From Gallionellaceae bacterium UBA6222 (lineage in GTDB: Bacteria; Pseudomonadota; Gammaproteobacteria; Burkholderiales; Gallionellaceae), in contig DISA01000023.1 in the NCBI GenBank assembly GCA_002421915.1, positions 1 through 30,041 of the forward strand: a stretch of DNA of 30,041 nt, in the 5' to 3' direction. The position numbers were made by a program, and so were the translations under genes. A model generated the notes under the pieces. That model saw nothing but the letters and a program-made list of their open reading frames with translations. It made no database searches and was not told the origin of the DNA. This document shows positions 13,759-21,713 of the stretch, one piece after another; position 1 is the first letter of the stretch, and every line of letters begins with the position of its first letter.

Positions 13759-16278
13759 ATGGTGCATAGCAGTAAGGAAATATCGGGCGCTTGCTTCCAT
13801 TGCGGCCTGCCGATTCCGGCAGACGCCGATTTCCATCTCAAGCTTGAAAACCGGGTGCGCAGCTTCTGCTGTTTCGGCTGTCAGTCGGTGTGCTCCGCAA
13901 TCTATGATGCAGGACTGCAGGGCTATTATCAGCGAACCCCGGAAGGCCAGCTGCTGGCTCCGCCACCCGATCCACCCAGGGATATCGAGATTTATGATTT
14001 CGAAGAAGTTCAGCGGGAATTCACTTCCTGTTCCGGTGAAATTCGCGACATTCACCTGCTGGTGGAAGGTATTCATTGTGCGGCTTGTGTCTGGTTGATC
14101 GAACGTGGATTGCTGCGGACACCGGGGGTTGTCAGTGCAGAAGTCAATCTGTCAGGCAAGCGTCTGCACCTGCGCTGGGATAACAGCAAAACCAAGCTGT
14201 CGGATCTGATCAGGGCGCTGGTGCGCATCGGTTATTCAGCCGTACCCTACGATCCGGAAACTGCCGAAGGGGCAATCAAAAAAACCAACCGTGCCATGCT
14301 CTATCGCCTGTTCTTTGCCGGATTCGCGGCAATGAACATGATGTGGATTGCAATCGCGCTCTACAGCGGCGCGGATCGGGGGGAATTTCGGGGGTTTTTT
14401 CACTGGATTGGCCTGGTACTGGCGACACCGACCCTGCTGTATTCCGCTTATCCATTTTTTCGTGGTGCAGTGGGCGGCCTGCGTGCGGGACATCTCACCA
14501 TGGATATGCCGATTGCGCTCGGATTAAGCGTGACGTACGCCTACTCGGTGTATGTGACGCTGACCAACAACCTGCAGGGTGAGGTGTATTTCGATACTGT
14601 CACCAATCTGACTTTCGTCATCCTGATTGGACGTTACCTCGAGGGAATGTTCCGTCATCAGGCGGTTTCAGCCACTAAACGTTTGCTTGAATTGCAACCA
14701 CGGGTGGCGCTGGTGATGCGGGGCGGACAGGAGCAGATGACCCCGATACGCGGGGTGAAGCCGGGTGACCAAGTGCTGGTCAAGCCGGGATATACCGTAC
14801 CGGTTGACGGGGTTGTGCTGGAGGGTCGCAGCGCGGTGGATGAATCCATGTTGAGTGGCGAGTCGGCTCCGGTAAATAAGGAAGTTGGGGCACGGGTGTC
14901 GGCCGGTACGGTGAATACGACGGGGGCGCTGCTGGTTGAGGTGCGTGCCCTGCTACAGGAGACGACCTTGTCCAAGATTATTCAGTTGGTGGAAGAGGCG
15001 CAGTCATCAAAAGCGCCGATCCAGCGCTTGGCGGATACCATCGTACCCTGGTTCGTGCTGGTCACTCTGCTGTGCGCCAGCGCCACCTTCGTTTTCTGGA
15101 ATCAGCAGAATTTCGAAATTGCCCTGATGGCGGCCACTTCGGTGCTGATCATTACCTGTCCCTGTGCGCTGGGTATGGCGACACCGATGTCGATTGCCGT
15201 GGCTTCCGGCATGGGAGCCAAGCACGGTATCCTGGTCAAGAACGGCTTGGTGCTGGAGACGCTGTCTAAAGTGAGTCATTTCGTATTCGACAAGACCGGT
15301 ACCCTCACCGAAGGCAAAATGAGTGTGGCCGGAATCCAATTTGCCCGGCAGGTTGATGCGCAACAGGTGATACGCCAGGCGGCGGCGGCTGAGCGTTTCA
15401 GCGAACACGGTGTGGCACGCGCCATCGTGGCCTATGCCGAACTGGAGCAACAAGCTTTCCGTGGCATCGAGGTAAGTGATTTCAAAGCAACAGCAGGGTT
15501 GGGTATATCTGCCATGATTGCAGGGCAGGAAGTGCGTCTGGGGAGTGCCGAGTGGCTGCGACAGGGCGGAATTCAACTGGATGAGGCGTTGCAGGAACAA
15601 GCCGGACAATGGGAGGCACAAGCGACCAGCTGTGTTCATGTTGCCAGTGGTGAGCGACACGTGGCAATCATCGGTATCGCCGACCGGCTGCGCCAGGATG
15701 CGCATCAGCTGATAGACGCACTGCGCGCAGCCGGAATCGGGGTAACCATGCTAAGCGGTGATCGCCGCCCGGTGGCGGAGGCGATAGCCGGGCAGTTGGG
15801 CGGGATGGAAGTGATTGCAGAAGTCATGCCGCAGGACAAGGATAGCGTTATCCGGAAGTTGCAGCAGGATGGCAAAATAGTGGCGATGGTGGGAGACGGG
15901 GTGAACGATGCACCCGCCCTGATCCGCGCGGATGTCGGTATCGCGCTAGGTTCCGGGACTGATGTATCGGTTGAAAGTGCGGACATCGTGCTGATGCACA
16001 ATGAGCTGCTCAAAGTGCTGCAAGCCGTCGAACTTTCACGGCGGACACTGCGAACCATCAAGCAGAATATCGGCCTCTCCTTTGTGTATAACATTATCAT
16101 GGTGCCACTGGCGATGATGGCCAGAGTGAGTCCGCTGGTGGCGGCAGTCACCATGCCCATCAGTTCGCTGATCGTGATCGGCAATGCGGCGCGCATCCGC
16201 ACCATGTTCAGGAATCAAGATTCGGGCCGGTCAAATACCGATACCGCCGGCATCATTCAAGGTGAGCGTAACTCGTAA
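13759..16278 (+). CDS. ccoI: Copper-translocating P1B-type ATPase CcoI/FixI
   Basis: CcoI is a CopA2-like P-type ATPase that exports Cu(I) slowly, for metallation of cbb3 oxidase. The 839-residue protein starts with a Cys-rich domain (CFHC at 12-15; FCCFGCQSVC at 37-45), then an HMA-type domain with C107-A-A-C110. The transmembrane metal site is C467-P-C469. The phosphorylation motif is D511KTGT, preceded by the actuator motif SGES (366-369), and the hinge is MVGDGVNDAP. The first ATG at 13759 has no clear Shine-Dalgarno; a GTG one codon on (13762) is an alternative. It lies 12 nt after ccoH. Confidence 0.96.
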   Translation: MVHSSKEISGACFHCGLPIPADADFHLKLENRVRSFCCFGCQSVCSAIYDAGLQGYYQRTPEGQLLAPPPDPPRDIEIYDFEEVQREFTSCSGEIRDIHLLVEGIHCAACVWLIERGLLRTPGVVSAEVNLSGKRLHLRWDNSKTKLSDLIRALVRIGYSAVPYDPETAEGAIKKTNRAMLYRLFFAGFAAMNMMWIAIALYSGADRGEFRGFFHWIGLVLATPTLLYSAYPFFRGAVGGLRAGHLTMDMPIALGLSVTYAYSVYVTLTNNLQGEVYFDTVTNLTFVILIGRYLEGMFRHQAVSATKRLLELQPRVALVMRGGQEQMTPIRGVKPGDQVLVKPGYTVPVDGVVLEGRSAVDESMLSGESAPVNKEVGARVSAGTVNTTGALLVEVRALLQETTLSKIIQLVEEAQSSKAPIQRLADTIVPWFVLVTLLCASATFVFWNQQNFEIALMAATSVLIITCPCALGMATPMSIAVASGMGAKHGILVKNGLVLETLSKVSHFVFDKTGTLTEGKMSVAGIQFARQVDAQQVIRQAAAAERFSEHGVARAIVAYAELEQQAFRGIEVSDFKATAGLGISAMIAGQEVRLGSAEWLRQGGIQLDEALQEQAGQWEAQATSCVHVASGERHVAIIGIADRLRQDAHQLIDALRAAGIGVTMLSGDRRPVAEAIAGQLGGMEVIAEVMPQDKDSVIRKLQQDGKIVAMVGDGVNDAPALIRADVGIALGSGTDVSVESADIVLMHNELLKVLQAVELSRRTLRTIKQNIGLSFVYNIIMVPLAMMARVSPLVAAVTMPISSLIVIGNAARIRTMFRNQDSGRSNTDTAGIIQGERNS

Positions 16279-16291
16279 AGGTGAACACAAA

Positions 16292-16489
16292 ATGGAAGTA
16301 ATCTACAGTTTGATTCCCGGCATGATGTTCTTCGGGGTCTTGTTCGTGGTGGTGTTGATCTTCGCGGTCAAAAAAGGCCAGTACGAAGATATGGAGGGGA
16401 ACGGCCAGCGCATACTGATGGATGACGACGAGGACATGATGCCGCACACCTCCCCCAAGCCGGATGCAAACGGGAAGGCTACTGAATAA
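16292..16489 (+). CDS. ccoS: cbb3-type oxidase assembly protein CcoS
   Basis: CcoS is a small single-span protein needed for maturation of CcoN. The 65-residue product has the typical N-terminal helix (about 4-27) followed by KKGQYEDMEGNGQRILMDDD, where the QYEDMEG motif identifies CcoS. The ATG at 16292 is preferred over the longer open frame because AAGGTG (16278-16283) precedes it and homology begins there. It is the last gene of the ccoGHIS group and overlaps the convergent gene at 16479 by 11 bp. Confidence 0.93.
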   Translation: MEVIYSLIPGMMFFGVLFVVVLIFAVKKGQYEDMEGNGQRILMDDDEDMMPHTSPKPDANGKATE

Positions 16490-17156
16490 CGATTTCCCCG
16501 TTTGCCAGCAGCGGCTTGACCAGCTTGGAGAATTCAGCCGGTGACACATATTGCAGCAGCGGCTTCTCCGTGCTGCTTAAGGTAATGTCCAGCCCATTTT
16601 GCGGGTAAAGCCAGTGCGTGGCACCGCTCTTGGTTTCCTTGATGATCTGTGCCGGCTTTCCAAAGCGTTTGATAAATAGTGCGCCATCGATCTGCACGCC
16701 GGGCAGATAGGTCAGGCTGCTGATGGGCGCGTTCATCAGGCGCGCCACGTCATCCGCCGCCAGGGTTATTTTCTTGCCGCTTCCTGTGCCTGCCATTCGT
16801 AATCCGCGCTCGAACATCCCTTGCAATTCATTTTCTGCAAGATCCACCGTCAAAACCACGCGTGAACGCAAACCGGCAAGGTTTATCTGCTCGAAAAATA
16901 CTTCAGCGGCGAATACCCCTTGCGGGGATTTGAACAGGCTCGGTACGGCCGGCTCCTTGAAACGCTGTTCAGCCTCGGCCGGTGTCGAAATGCCCAGGGT
17001 CAGGCCGAATACGCTGACAGAATCGGCGGTTGGATGCTCGATATGCCAGGGCAGATCGGCTTGGTTGGGGCGGTCGCCGGGCATGAGAAAGGCACCCAGC
17101 AGAATGCCGACAGACAAAACGCCGACGCCCCAGTAAATTTTGCTTTCATTAGTCAT
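16479..17156 (-). CDS. Uncharacterised membrane-anchored protein (225 aa)
   Basis: I do not recognise this family. An N-terminal hydrophobic segment (about residues 7-25) suggests an uncleaved anchor or signal peptide, followed by about 200 soluble residues with no cysteines. Segments such as SVFGLTLGISTPAEAEQRF and ITLAADDVARLMNAPISSLTYLPGVQIDGALFIKRFGKP suggest a beta-rich periplasmic domain. It follows the four-helix protein at 17170-17679 by 13 nt and lies downstream of fnr in the same direction, so it is probably cotranscribed with them. Its stop overlaps ccoS on the other strand. Placement beside cbb3 genes suggests, but does not show, a role in respiration. Confidence 0.8.
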   Translation of the reverse strand: MTNESKIYWGVGVLSVGILLGAFLMPGDRPNQADLPWHIEHPTADSVSVFGLTLGISTPAEAEQRFKEPAVPSLFKSPQGVFAAEVFFEQINLAGLRSRVVLTVDLAENELQGMFERGLRMAGTGSGKKITLAADDVARLMNAPISSLTYLPGVQIDGALFIKRFGKPAQIIKETKSGATHWLYPQNGLDITLSSTEKPLLQYVSPAEFSKLVKPLLANGEIVIQ

Positions 17157-17169
17157 CGTGATTATCGGT

Positions 17170-17679
17170 TCAGTCAGGTGTGTCAGTGGCAGGCAACGTA
17201 CTGCTGCCTTTGGGTATTTTGCTGTGGCGGGCTTGATACATGGAATCGTTCCCCAGCACGATCAGAATCAGCAGCGAGACCATGAAGGGTAACAGCCCGA
17301 TACCGCCCAACAGAGCGATGGTGGCGATCTTCGACCAGCCCATCGCCTTGGACAGCAGAAATCCGCCGCCGACCACGACACAAGTGATAGCCAGCAGCCA
17401 CATGAAGTGTGTGTTGCGTTTATTGGCAAGCGCCCAATGTGCTTTTACAAACGCGATTTCAGTGCTCCTCGCCACCTGTTTGGCCTTGAGCGAGATATAC
17501 CCGGTAATGGCAAAAGACATTAGCGGTACGGTCAACACCATCAGTGGAAAGGTGCTGAATACCCCAAAAGTCGCGGCGAACACCAGGATATGGTTGAACA
17601 CCAGATTGATCAGGAAGATTTCATGCGGCCACTTGGCGCGCGTGATCTCGTCGGGCGTGGCGTTATAGTGTTGCGGCAT
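17170..17679 (-). CDS. Uncharacterised four-helix membrane protein (169 aa)
   Basis: The family is not recognised. Four hydrophobic segments are visible: about residues 21-41 (IFLINLVFNHILVFAATFGVF), 44-64, 93-110 and 119-143. The N-terminus contains NATPDEITRAKWPHEIF, and the second and third helices are joined by a positively charged segment rich in Lys/Arg. The gene lies 69 nt downstream of fnr and 13 nt upstream of the unknown gene at 16479. The three probably form one operon convergent to the ccoGHIS genes. Confidence 0.8.
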   Translation of the reverse strand: MPQHYNATPDEITRAKWPHEIFLINLVFNHILVFAATFGVFSTFPLMVLTVPLMSFAITGYISLKAKQVARSTEIAFVKAHWALANKRNTHFMWLLAITCVVVGGGFLLSKAMGWSKIATIALLGGIGLLPFMVSLLILIVLGNDSMYQARHSKIPKGSSTLPATDTPD

Positions 17680-17748
17680 GGGCGAAACTCCGGGTTAAGG
17701 GCAAATGGGGGGCGCAGGGTATCGATTTTTCCGTGCAAATGGAATAGT

Positions 17749-18489
17749 TCAGGGCTTCTCCATCACCTCGCGCAAGCGGGATAGGGCCAGAATTTCGATG
17801 GCGCGGGCCTTGACCCTGATCAGTCCCTCTTCCTGAAAATGCGACAGTGTACGGCTGACGGTTTCCAGCTTCATCCCAAGATAACTGCCAATCTCCAGGC
17901 GTGACATGCGCAGGGTGAAGCGTGTGGGTGGCATACCATGGACAGCATTGCGTTGCGACAGGTTGAGCAGGAAGGCAGCCAATCGTTCTTCTGCACGCAT
18001 CGAGCCCAATAGCAACATGATGCCCTGGTCACGCACAATCTCGTGGCTCATGATCTTGTACAGATGGCGTTGCAGGCTGGGAATTTCCCGGCTCAAGGCC
18101 TCCAGCTTGGCAAAGGGTAATTCGCATACTTCACTTGCTTCCATGGCGACAGCTTCGCAGGTGTGGGTGTCCGTGCTGATTGCGTCGAGTCCGATGATCT
18201 CGCCTGCCATCAGAAACCCGGTTACCTGCTCACGGCCATCATCGTGCAAAATCCGGGTTTTGAAAGAGCCGCTACGGATCGCATACAGCGATTTGAAATG
18301 GTCGCCGCTGCGATAGAGATAACCGCCTGCCGGGAAATTGCTCTTATGGTGGCTCAGCATTTCCAATCGCTGCATTTCGTCGTCTGTTAGATCGATGGGC
18401 AGGCAAAGTTCGCGCAGGTCGCAGTTGGAGCACGCCGCCCTAAAGTGTGAGGCAGCAAGTGCGGGTCTCATGATTTCGTTCAAAGCCAT
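17749..18489 (-). CDS. fnr: Oxygen-sensing transcription regulator FNR
   Basis: This is a 246-residue FNR with the full set of cluster ligands at the same positions as in E. coli FNR: C20, C23, C29 and C122. The beta-barrel (about 45-130) includes GFLMAGEIIGLDAI, the dimerisation helix follows, and the DNA-binding helix reads K-L-E-T-V-S-R-T-L-S, containing the E-x-x-S-R signature for TTGAT half-sites. It should bind a [4Fe-4S] cluster and activate transcription in low oxygen. It is divergent from hemN. An FNR box (18519-18532) lies between them, 30 bp before its own start codon, so FNR may also repress its own gene (inference). A second FNR-type gene at 7008 differs in the recognition helix. 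Confidence 0.94.
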   Translation of the reverse strand: MALNEIMRPALAASHFRAACSNCDLRELCLPIDLTDDEMQRLEMLSHHKSNFPAGGYLYRSGDHFKSLYAIRSGSFKTRILHDDGREQVTGFLMAGEIIGLDAISTDTHTCEAVAMEASEVCELPFAKLEALSREIPSLQRHLYKIMSHEIVRDQGIMLLLGSMRAEERLAAFLLNLSQRNAVHGMPPTRFTLRMSRLEIGSYLGMKLETVSRTLSHFQEEGLIRVKARAIEILALSRLREVMEKP

Positions 18490-18518
18490 AATTACGCTAT
18501 GGTTGCTATGCGGCTATT

Positions 18519-18532
18519 TTGACATATATCAA
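18519..18532. promoter_or_regulatory. FNR box between fnr and hemN
   Basis: TTGAC-ATAT-ATCAA is a near-perfect FNR/ANR box. Facing hemN, a weak -10 (CATAGT, 18554-18559) predicts a start near 18566, placing the centre of the box at about -40.5 to -41.5, the class II position. Facing fnr, the site overlaps a possible -35 (TTGATA on the minus strand), which suggests autorepression. hemN is a well-known target of FNR-type regulators. Confidence 0.8.
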
Positions 18533-18584
18533 GCCAATCCGGCGCCACAATGGCATAGTACGCGCCTAATTCAAGGAGAGCAGC

Positions 18585-19979
18585 GTGAACGAAGTAGGCA
18601 AACATATCGAGGTCGACCTGGAGCTGATCCGCAGGCTGGACAAGAACGGTCCGCGCTATACGTCTTATCCAACCGCAGATCGCTTTGTCGAGGCCTTTAA
18701 TGCAGAAAGTTACGCGCACTGGATGGCCAAGCGCGAGATTGGCGGAGTAAGCCGCCCGCTGTCGCTTTATATCCATATTCCATTTTGTAATACGCTGTGC
18801 TTTTACTGTGCCTGCAACAAGGTCATTACCAAGGATCACAGCAAGGCCGCCAAGTATGTGCGCTATTTGATCAAGGAAATGGGGATGCAGGCTGCCTTGC
18901 TTGGACCAAAACAAGTGGTCGAACAGCTGCACTTTGGCGGCGGAACCCCTACTTTTCTGAGCAACGACGAGTTGCGTGAGGTGATGGCTGCGATTCGCCG
19001 GTACTTTACGCTGATCAATGACGGGGAATATTCCATCGAGATCGACCCGCGCAAGGTAAGCGACGAAACCATTGCCCTGCTGGGAGAGCTCGGCTTCAAC
19101 CGGATCAGCCTCGGTGTTCAGGATTTCGATGATACGGTGCAGCGTGCAGTGAACCGGATTCAAACTGAAGAAGAGACAGTGGGCGTCATGCGCGCAGCGC
19201 GCGCCAACGGCTTCAAGTCGATCAGTATCGACCTCATCTACGGCTTGCCAAAACAGACCCTGGAAGGGTTTGGCATCACCCTGGATCGCGTGATTGCGAC
19301 TGATCCGGATCGGCTGTCGATTTACAACTATGCGCACATGCCCACCGTATTCAAGCCGCAGCGGCGCATCCATGAGGAAGATCTTCCCGCACCGCAGGTC
19401 AAACTGGATATCCTCAACATGGCGGTCAATAAACTGACCGGTGCCGGCTACGTGTATATCGGGATGGACCACTTTGCCAAGCCGGAAGATGAGCTGGCGG
19501 TGGCACAGCGCCAGGGCCGGCTGCACCGCAATTTTCAGGGCTATTCCACCCATTCCGATTGTGATTTGGTGGCGCTGGGCGTCAGCGCCATCGGCAAGGT
19601 CGGGCCAACCTACAGCCAGAATTATCGGGATCTGGAAAATTATTATGACGCACTGGAGCGTGACGAACTGCCCATCATGCGCGGACTGGAACTGAATGCC
19701 GATGACCTGGTGCGGCGCGCTATCATCCAGGCGCTGATGTGTCATTTCGAGATTTCCAAGGAATCTTTCAATATCGCCTATCTGATCGACTTTGACCGTT
19801 ATTTCGCCACAGAAATGCAGGAACTGGCCGACTACGAGCGGGAGGGGCTGCTTGAACTATCGCCGCAGTGGATTGCGGTAACCCCGAAGGGGCGCATGCT
19901 CATCCGCAATATTTGCATGGTCTTCGACAAGTATCTGCGCACGAAGCAGGAGCATGCGCGCTACTCTAAAGTAATATAG
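18585..19979 (+). CDS. hemN: Oxygen-independent coproporphyrinogen III oxidase HemN
   Basis: HemN is a radical SAM enzyme that converts coproporphyrinogen III to protoporphyrinogen IX without oxygen, feeding haem to the cbb3 oxidase. The 464-residue product has the true HemN signature C68-x3-C72-x2-C75-x-C77, with the fourth cysteine that HemW lacks, plus GPRYTSYPTADRF near the N-terminus, FGGGTPTFL and IYGLPKQT. The start is GTG, with AAGGAGA eight or so bases upstream. It stands behind an FNR box and ends 78 nt before a flavoprotein gene in the same direction. Confidence 0.96.
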   Translation: MNEVGKHIEVDLELIRRLDKNGPRYTSYPTADRFVEAFNAESYAHWMAKREIGGVSRPLSLYIHIPFCNTLCFYCACNKVITKDHSKAAKYVRYLIKEMGMQAALLGPKQVVEQLHFGGGTPTFLSNDELREVMAAIRRYFTLINDGEYSIEIDPRKVSDETIALLGELGFNRISLGVQDFDDTVQRAVNRIQTEEETVGVMRAARANGFKSISIDLIYGLPKQTLEGFGITLDRVIATDPDRLSIYNYAHMPTVFKPQRRIHEEDLPAPQVKLDILNMAVNKLTGAGYVYIGMDHFAKPEDELAVAQRQGRLHRNFQGYSTHSDCDLVALGVSAIGKVGPTYSQNYRDLENYYDALERDELPIMRGLELNADDLVRRAIIQALMCHFEISKESFNIAYLIDFDRYFATEMQELADYEREGLLELSPQWIAVTPKGRMLIRNICMVFDKYLRTKQEHARYSKVI

Positions 19980-20057
19980 AAATTCGATTGGATCGATTTC
20001 GCCTGCCTGTCGGTGGGGCAGTTATTCCGGAGGAGACCCCGCATTCATGGGGCAGAC

Positions 20058-21305
20058 ATGACTAAAAAAGTTGATGATTTTCGCCTGAAATTCGGCAAGC
20101 AAGAGCTGGTTCCAATCATGATCGGCGGCATGGGGGTGGACATCTCCACGGCAGAACTGGCGCTGGAAGCAGCACGTCTGGGCGGAGTCGGCCATGTTTC
20201 CGATGCGATGCTGCCGACCGTGTCTGATCGCCGTTACGATACCGGCTTCGTCAAAGAGAAACTGAAGCAGTACAAATACAACATCGACAATTCCGACAAA
20301 ACCCAGATCAAATTTGACCTGGGGCAGCTCGCCGAATCCACCCGGTTGCATGTCAGCAAAACCATGGAACGCAAGCGGGGTTCCGGCATGATCTTCATCA
20401 ATATCATGGAAAAACTGACCATGAACGGGCCGCGCGAGACCTTGCGTGTGCGCTTGCATGAGGCGCTTTCCGCGGGTATTGACGGGATTACCCTGGCGGC
20501 AGGTTTGCATCTGGGCTCATTCGCGCTGATGGAAGATCACCCGCGTTTCCGCGATGCCAGACTCGGCATCATCGTGTCATCCCTGCGCGCCTTGCAGCTG
20601 TTCCTGCGCAAGAATGTCAAGACCGGGCGGCTACCCGATTACGTGGTGGTCGAGGGCCCGTTGGCTGGCGGGCATCTGGGTTTCGGCATGGACTGGGCCC
20701 AGTACGACCTGCGCACCATCGTCAATGAGATACATGATTTTCTGCGCGCTGAGAAACTGGATGTCCCGGTCATTCCGGCCGGCGGCATCTTCACCGGCAG
20801 CGATGCAGTTGCTTTTTTGCAGGAAGGGGCTGCGGCCGTGCAGGTGGCGACACGTTTTACCGTGGCCAAGGAATGCGGTCTGCCGCCGGACGTGCAGCAG
20901 GAATATTTCAGGGCAGGCGAGAATGACATCGAGGTGAACGGCACTTCACCCACCGGCTACCCGATGCGCATGCTTAAGAACAGCCCCTCCATTGGTTCCG
21001 GTATTCGACCCGGTTGCGAGTCATATGGCTATTTGCTGGACGCCAATGGCCGTTGCGATTATATCGAGGCCTATAACCGGGAAGTGGCGGCGCATCCGGA
21101 CGAAAAGAAAATTGCGGTATTTGATAAAACCTGTCTGTGCACTCACATGCGCAACTTCAAGTGCTGGACCTGCGGGCACTACACCTATCGGCTGAAAGAT
21201 ACTTCGCGCAAACTTGGGGACGGCAGTTACGCGCTGCTGTCGGCCGAACACATCTTCCGCGATTACCAGTTCAGTACCGGAAACAAGATCGCGCTGCCTG
21301 ACTGA
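20058..21305 (+). CDS. Nitronate monooxygenase-like flavoprotein with a C-terminal Cys cluster
   Basis: This 415-residue protein is a TIM-barrel FMN enzyme of the nitronate monooxygenase/2-nitropropane dioxygenase family: MIGGMGVDIS near the N-terminus, the EGPLAGGHLG loop (199-208) with the catalytic-type histidine H206, PVIPAGGIFTG, and GAAAVQVATRF. The substrate cannot be told from sequence. Unusual is a C-terminal motif C359-x-C361-x-H363-x5-C369-x2-C372-x-H374, which could hold zinc or an Fe-S cluster. The start is uncertain: the strong GGAGGAG (20028-20034) is 23 nt from the ATG at 20058 but 8 nt from an in-frame ATT at 20043. It lies 78 nt after hemN and may be cotranscribed with it. 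Confidence 0.8.
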   Translation: MTKKVDDFRLKFGKQELVPIMIGGMGVDISTAELALEAARLGGVGHVSDAMLPTVSDRRYDTGFVKEKLKQYKYNIDNSDKTQIKFDLGQLAESTRLHVSKTMERKRGSGMIFINIMEKLTMNGPRETLRVRLHEALSAGIDGITLAAGLHLGSFALMEDHPRFRDARLGIIVSSLRALQLFLRKNVKTGRLPDYVVVEGPLAGGHLGFGMDWAQYDLRTIVNEIHDFLRAEKLDVPVIPAGGIFTGSDAVAFLQEGAAAVQVATRFTVAKECGLPPDVQQEYFRAGENDIEVNGTSPTGYPMRMLKNSPSIGSGIRPGCESYGYLLDANGRCDYIEAYNREVAAHPDEKKIAVFDKTCLCTHMRNFKCWTCGHYTYRLKDTSRKLGDGSYALLSAEHIFRDYQFSTGNKIALPD

Positions 21306-21311
21306 AACCGG

Positions 21312-21710
21312 TCATGATTTGACCTCGCCGGCTGCCGTGTTGGCATCCAGATGATCACCGTGCGGGTGTTGCTCATAGGCCTTGATGAAAACTTCCTGCG
21401 AGTTGTTTTTGGTGCGCGGTTCGGGCGTTTTCAGGTTGTGATACTGTACATCTTCGCAGTAGTGGTAGAGCGCATGCTGCATGCGGTCGAGCAAACTGGA
21501 TTCAAAGCTGAAACCCTCCTTCACCAGTGCCTTTTGCAAACCCTCCAGAGAATAGTGCGCAACGCTGTAGCGAATTTGCAGCCAGTTGTCCTGCGAGCAG
21601 CGCTCCACAGTGAAATTGTTGAGGCCGGCCAATAGTACGAAAGCCTGTCCGGCTTGCTCGGGGGAGGTGAATTTCAGAATGCGTTCTTTGAGCAATTCAA
21701 ATGGATTCAT
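21312..21710 (-). CDS. Uncharacterised protein (132 aa), possibly HMA/ferredoxin-like fold
   Basis: The family is not firmly recognised. The middle (about residues 22-70) reads as strand-helix-strand with AFVLLAGLNNFTVERCS, LQIRYSVAHYSLEGLQKALVKEGFSF, a pattern resembling heavy-metal-associated ferredoxin-like folds but without a CxxC. A helical segment with HALYHYCEDVQYHN follows, and the C-terminus is rich in His and Asp (QHPHGDHLD). It begins 3 nt after the ctpA stop, so it is the last gene of the gpmI-envC-ctpA group. It ends 6 bp from the convergent flavoprotein gene. Confidence 0.75.
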   Translation of the reverse strand: MNPFELLKERILKFTSPEQAGQAFVLLAGLNNFTVERCSQDNWLQIRYSVAHYSLEGLQKALVKEGFSFESSLLDRMQHALYHYCEDVQYHNLKTPEPRTKNNSQEVFIKAYEQHPHGDHLDANTAAGEVKS

Positions 21711-21713
21711 CTT

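Noticed and set aside
18492..19745. 417-codon open frame on the minus strand
   Set aside because: It is antisense to hemN, which has full motif support; the translated sequence has no recognisable domain and reflects codon bias of the opposite strand.
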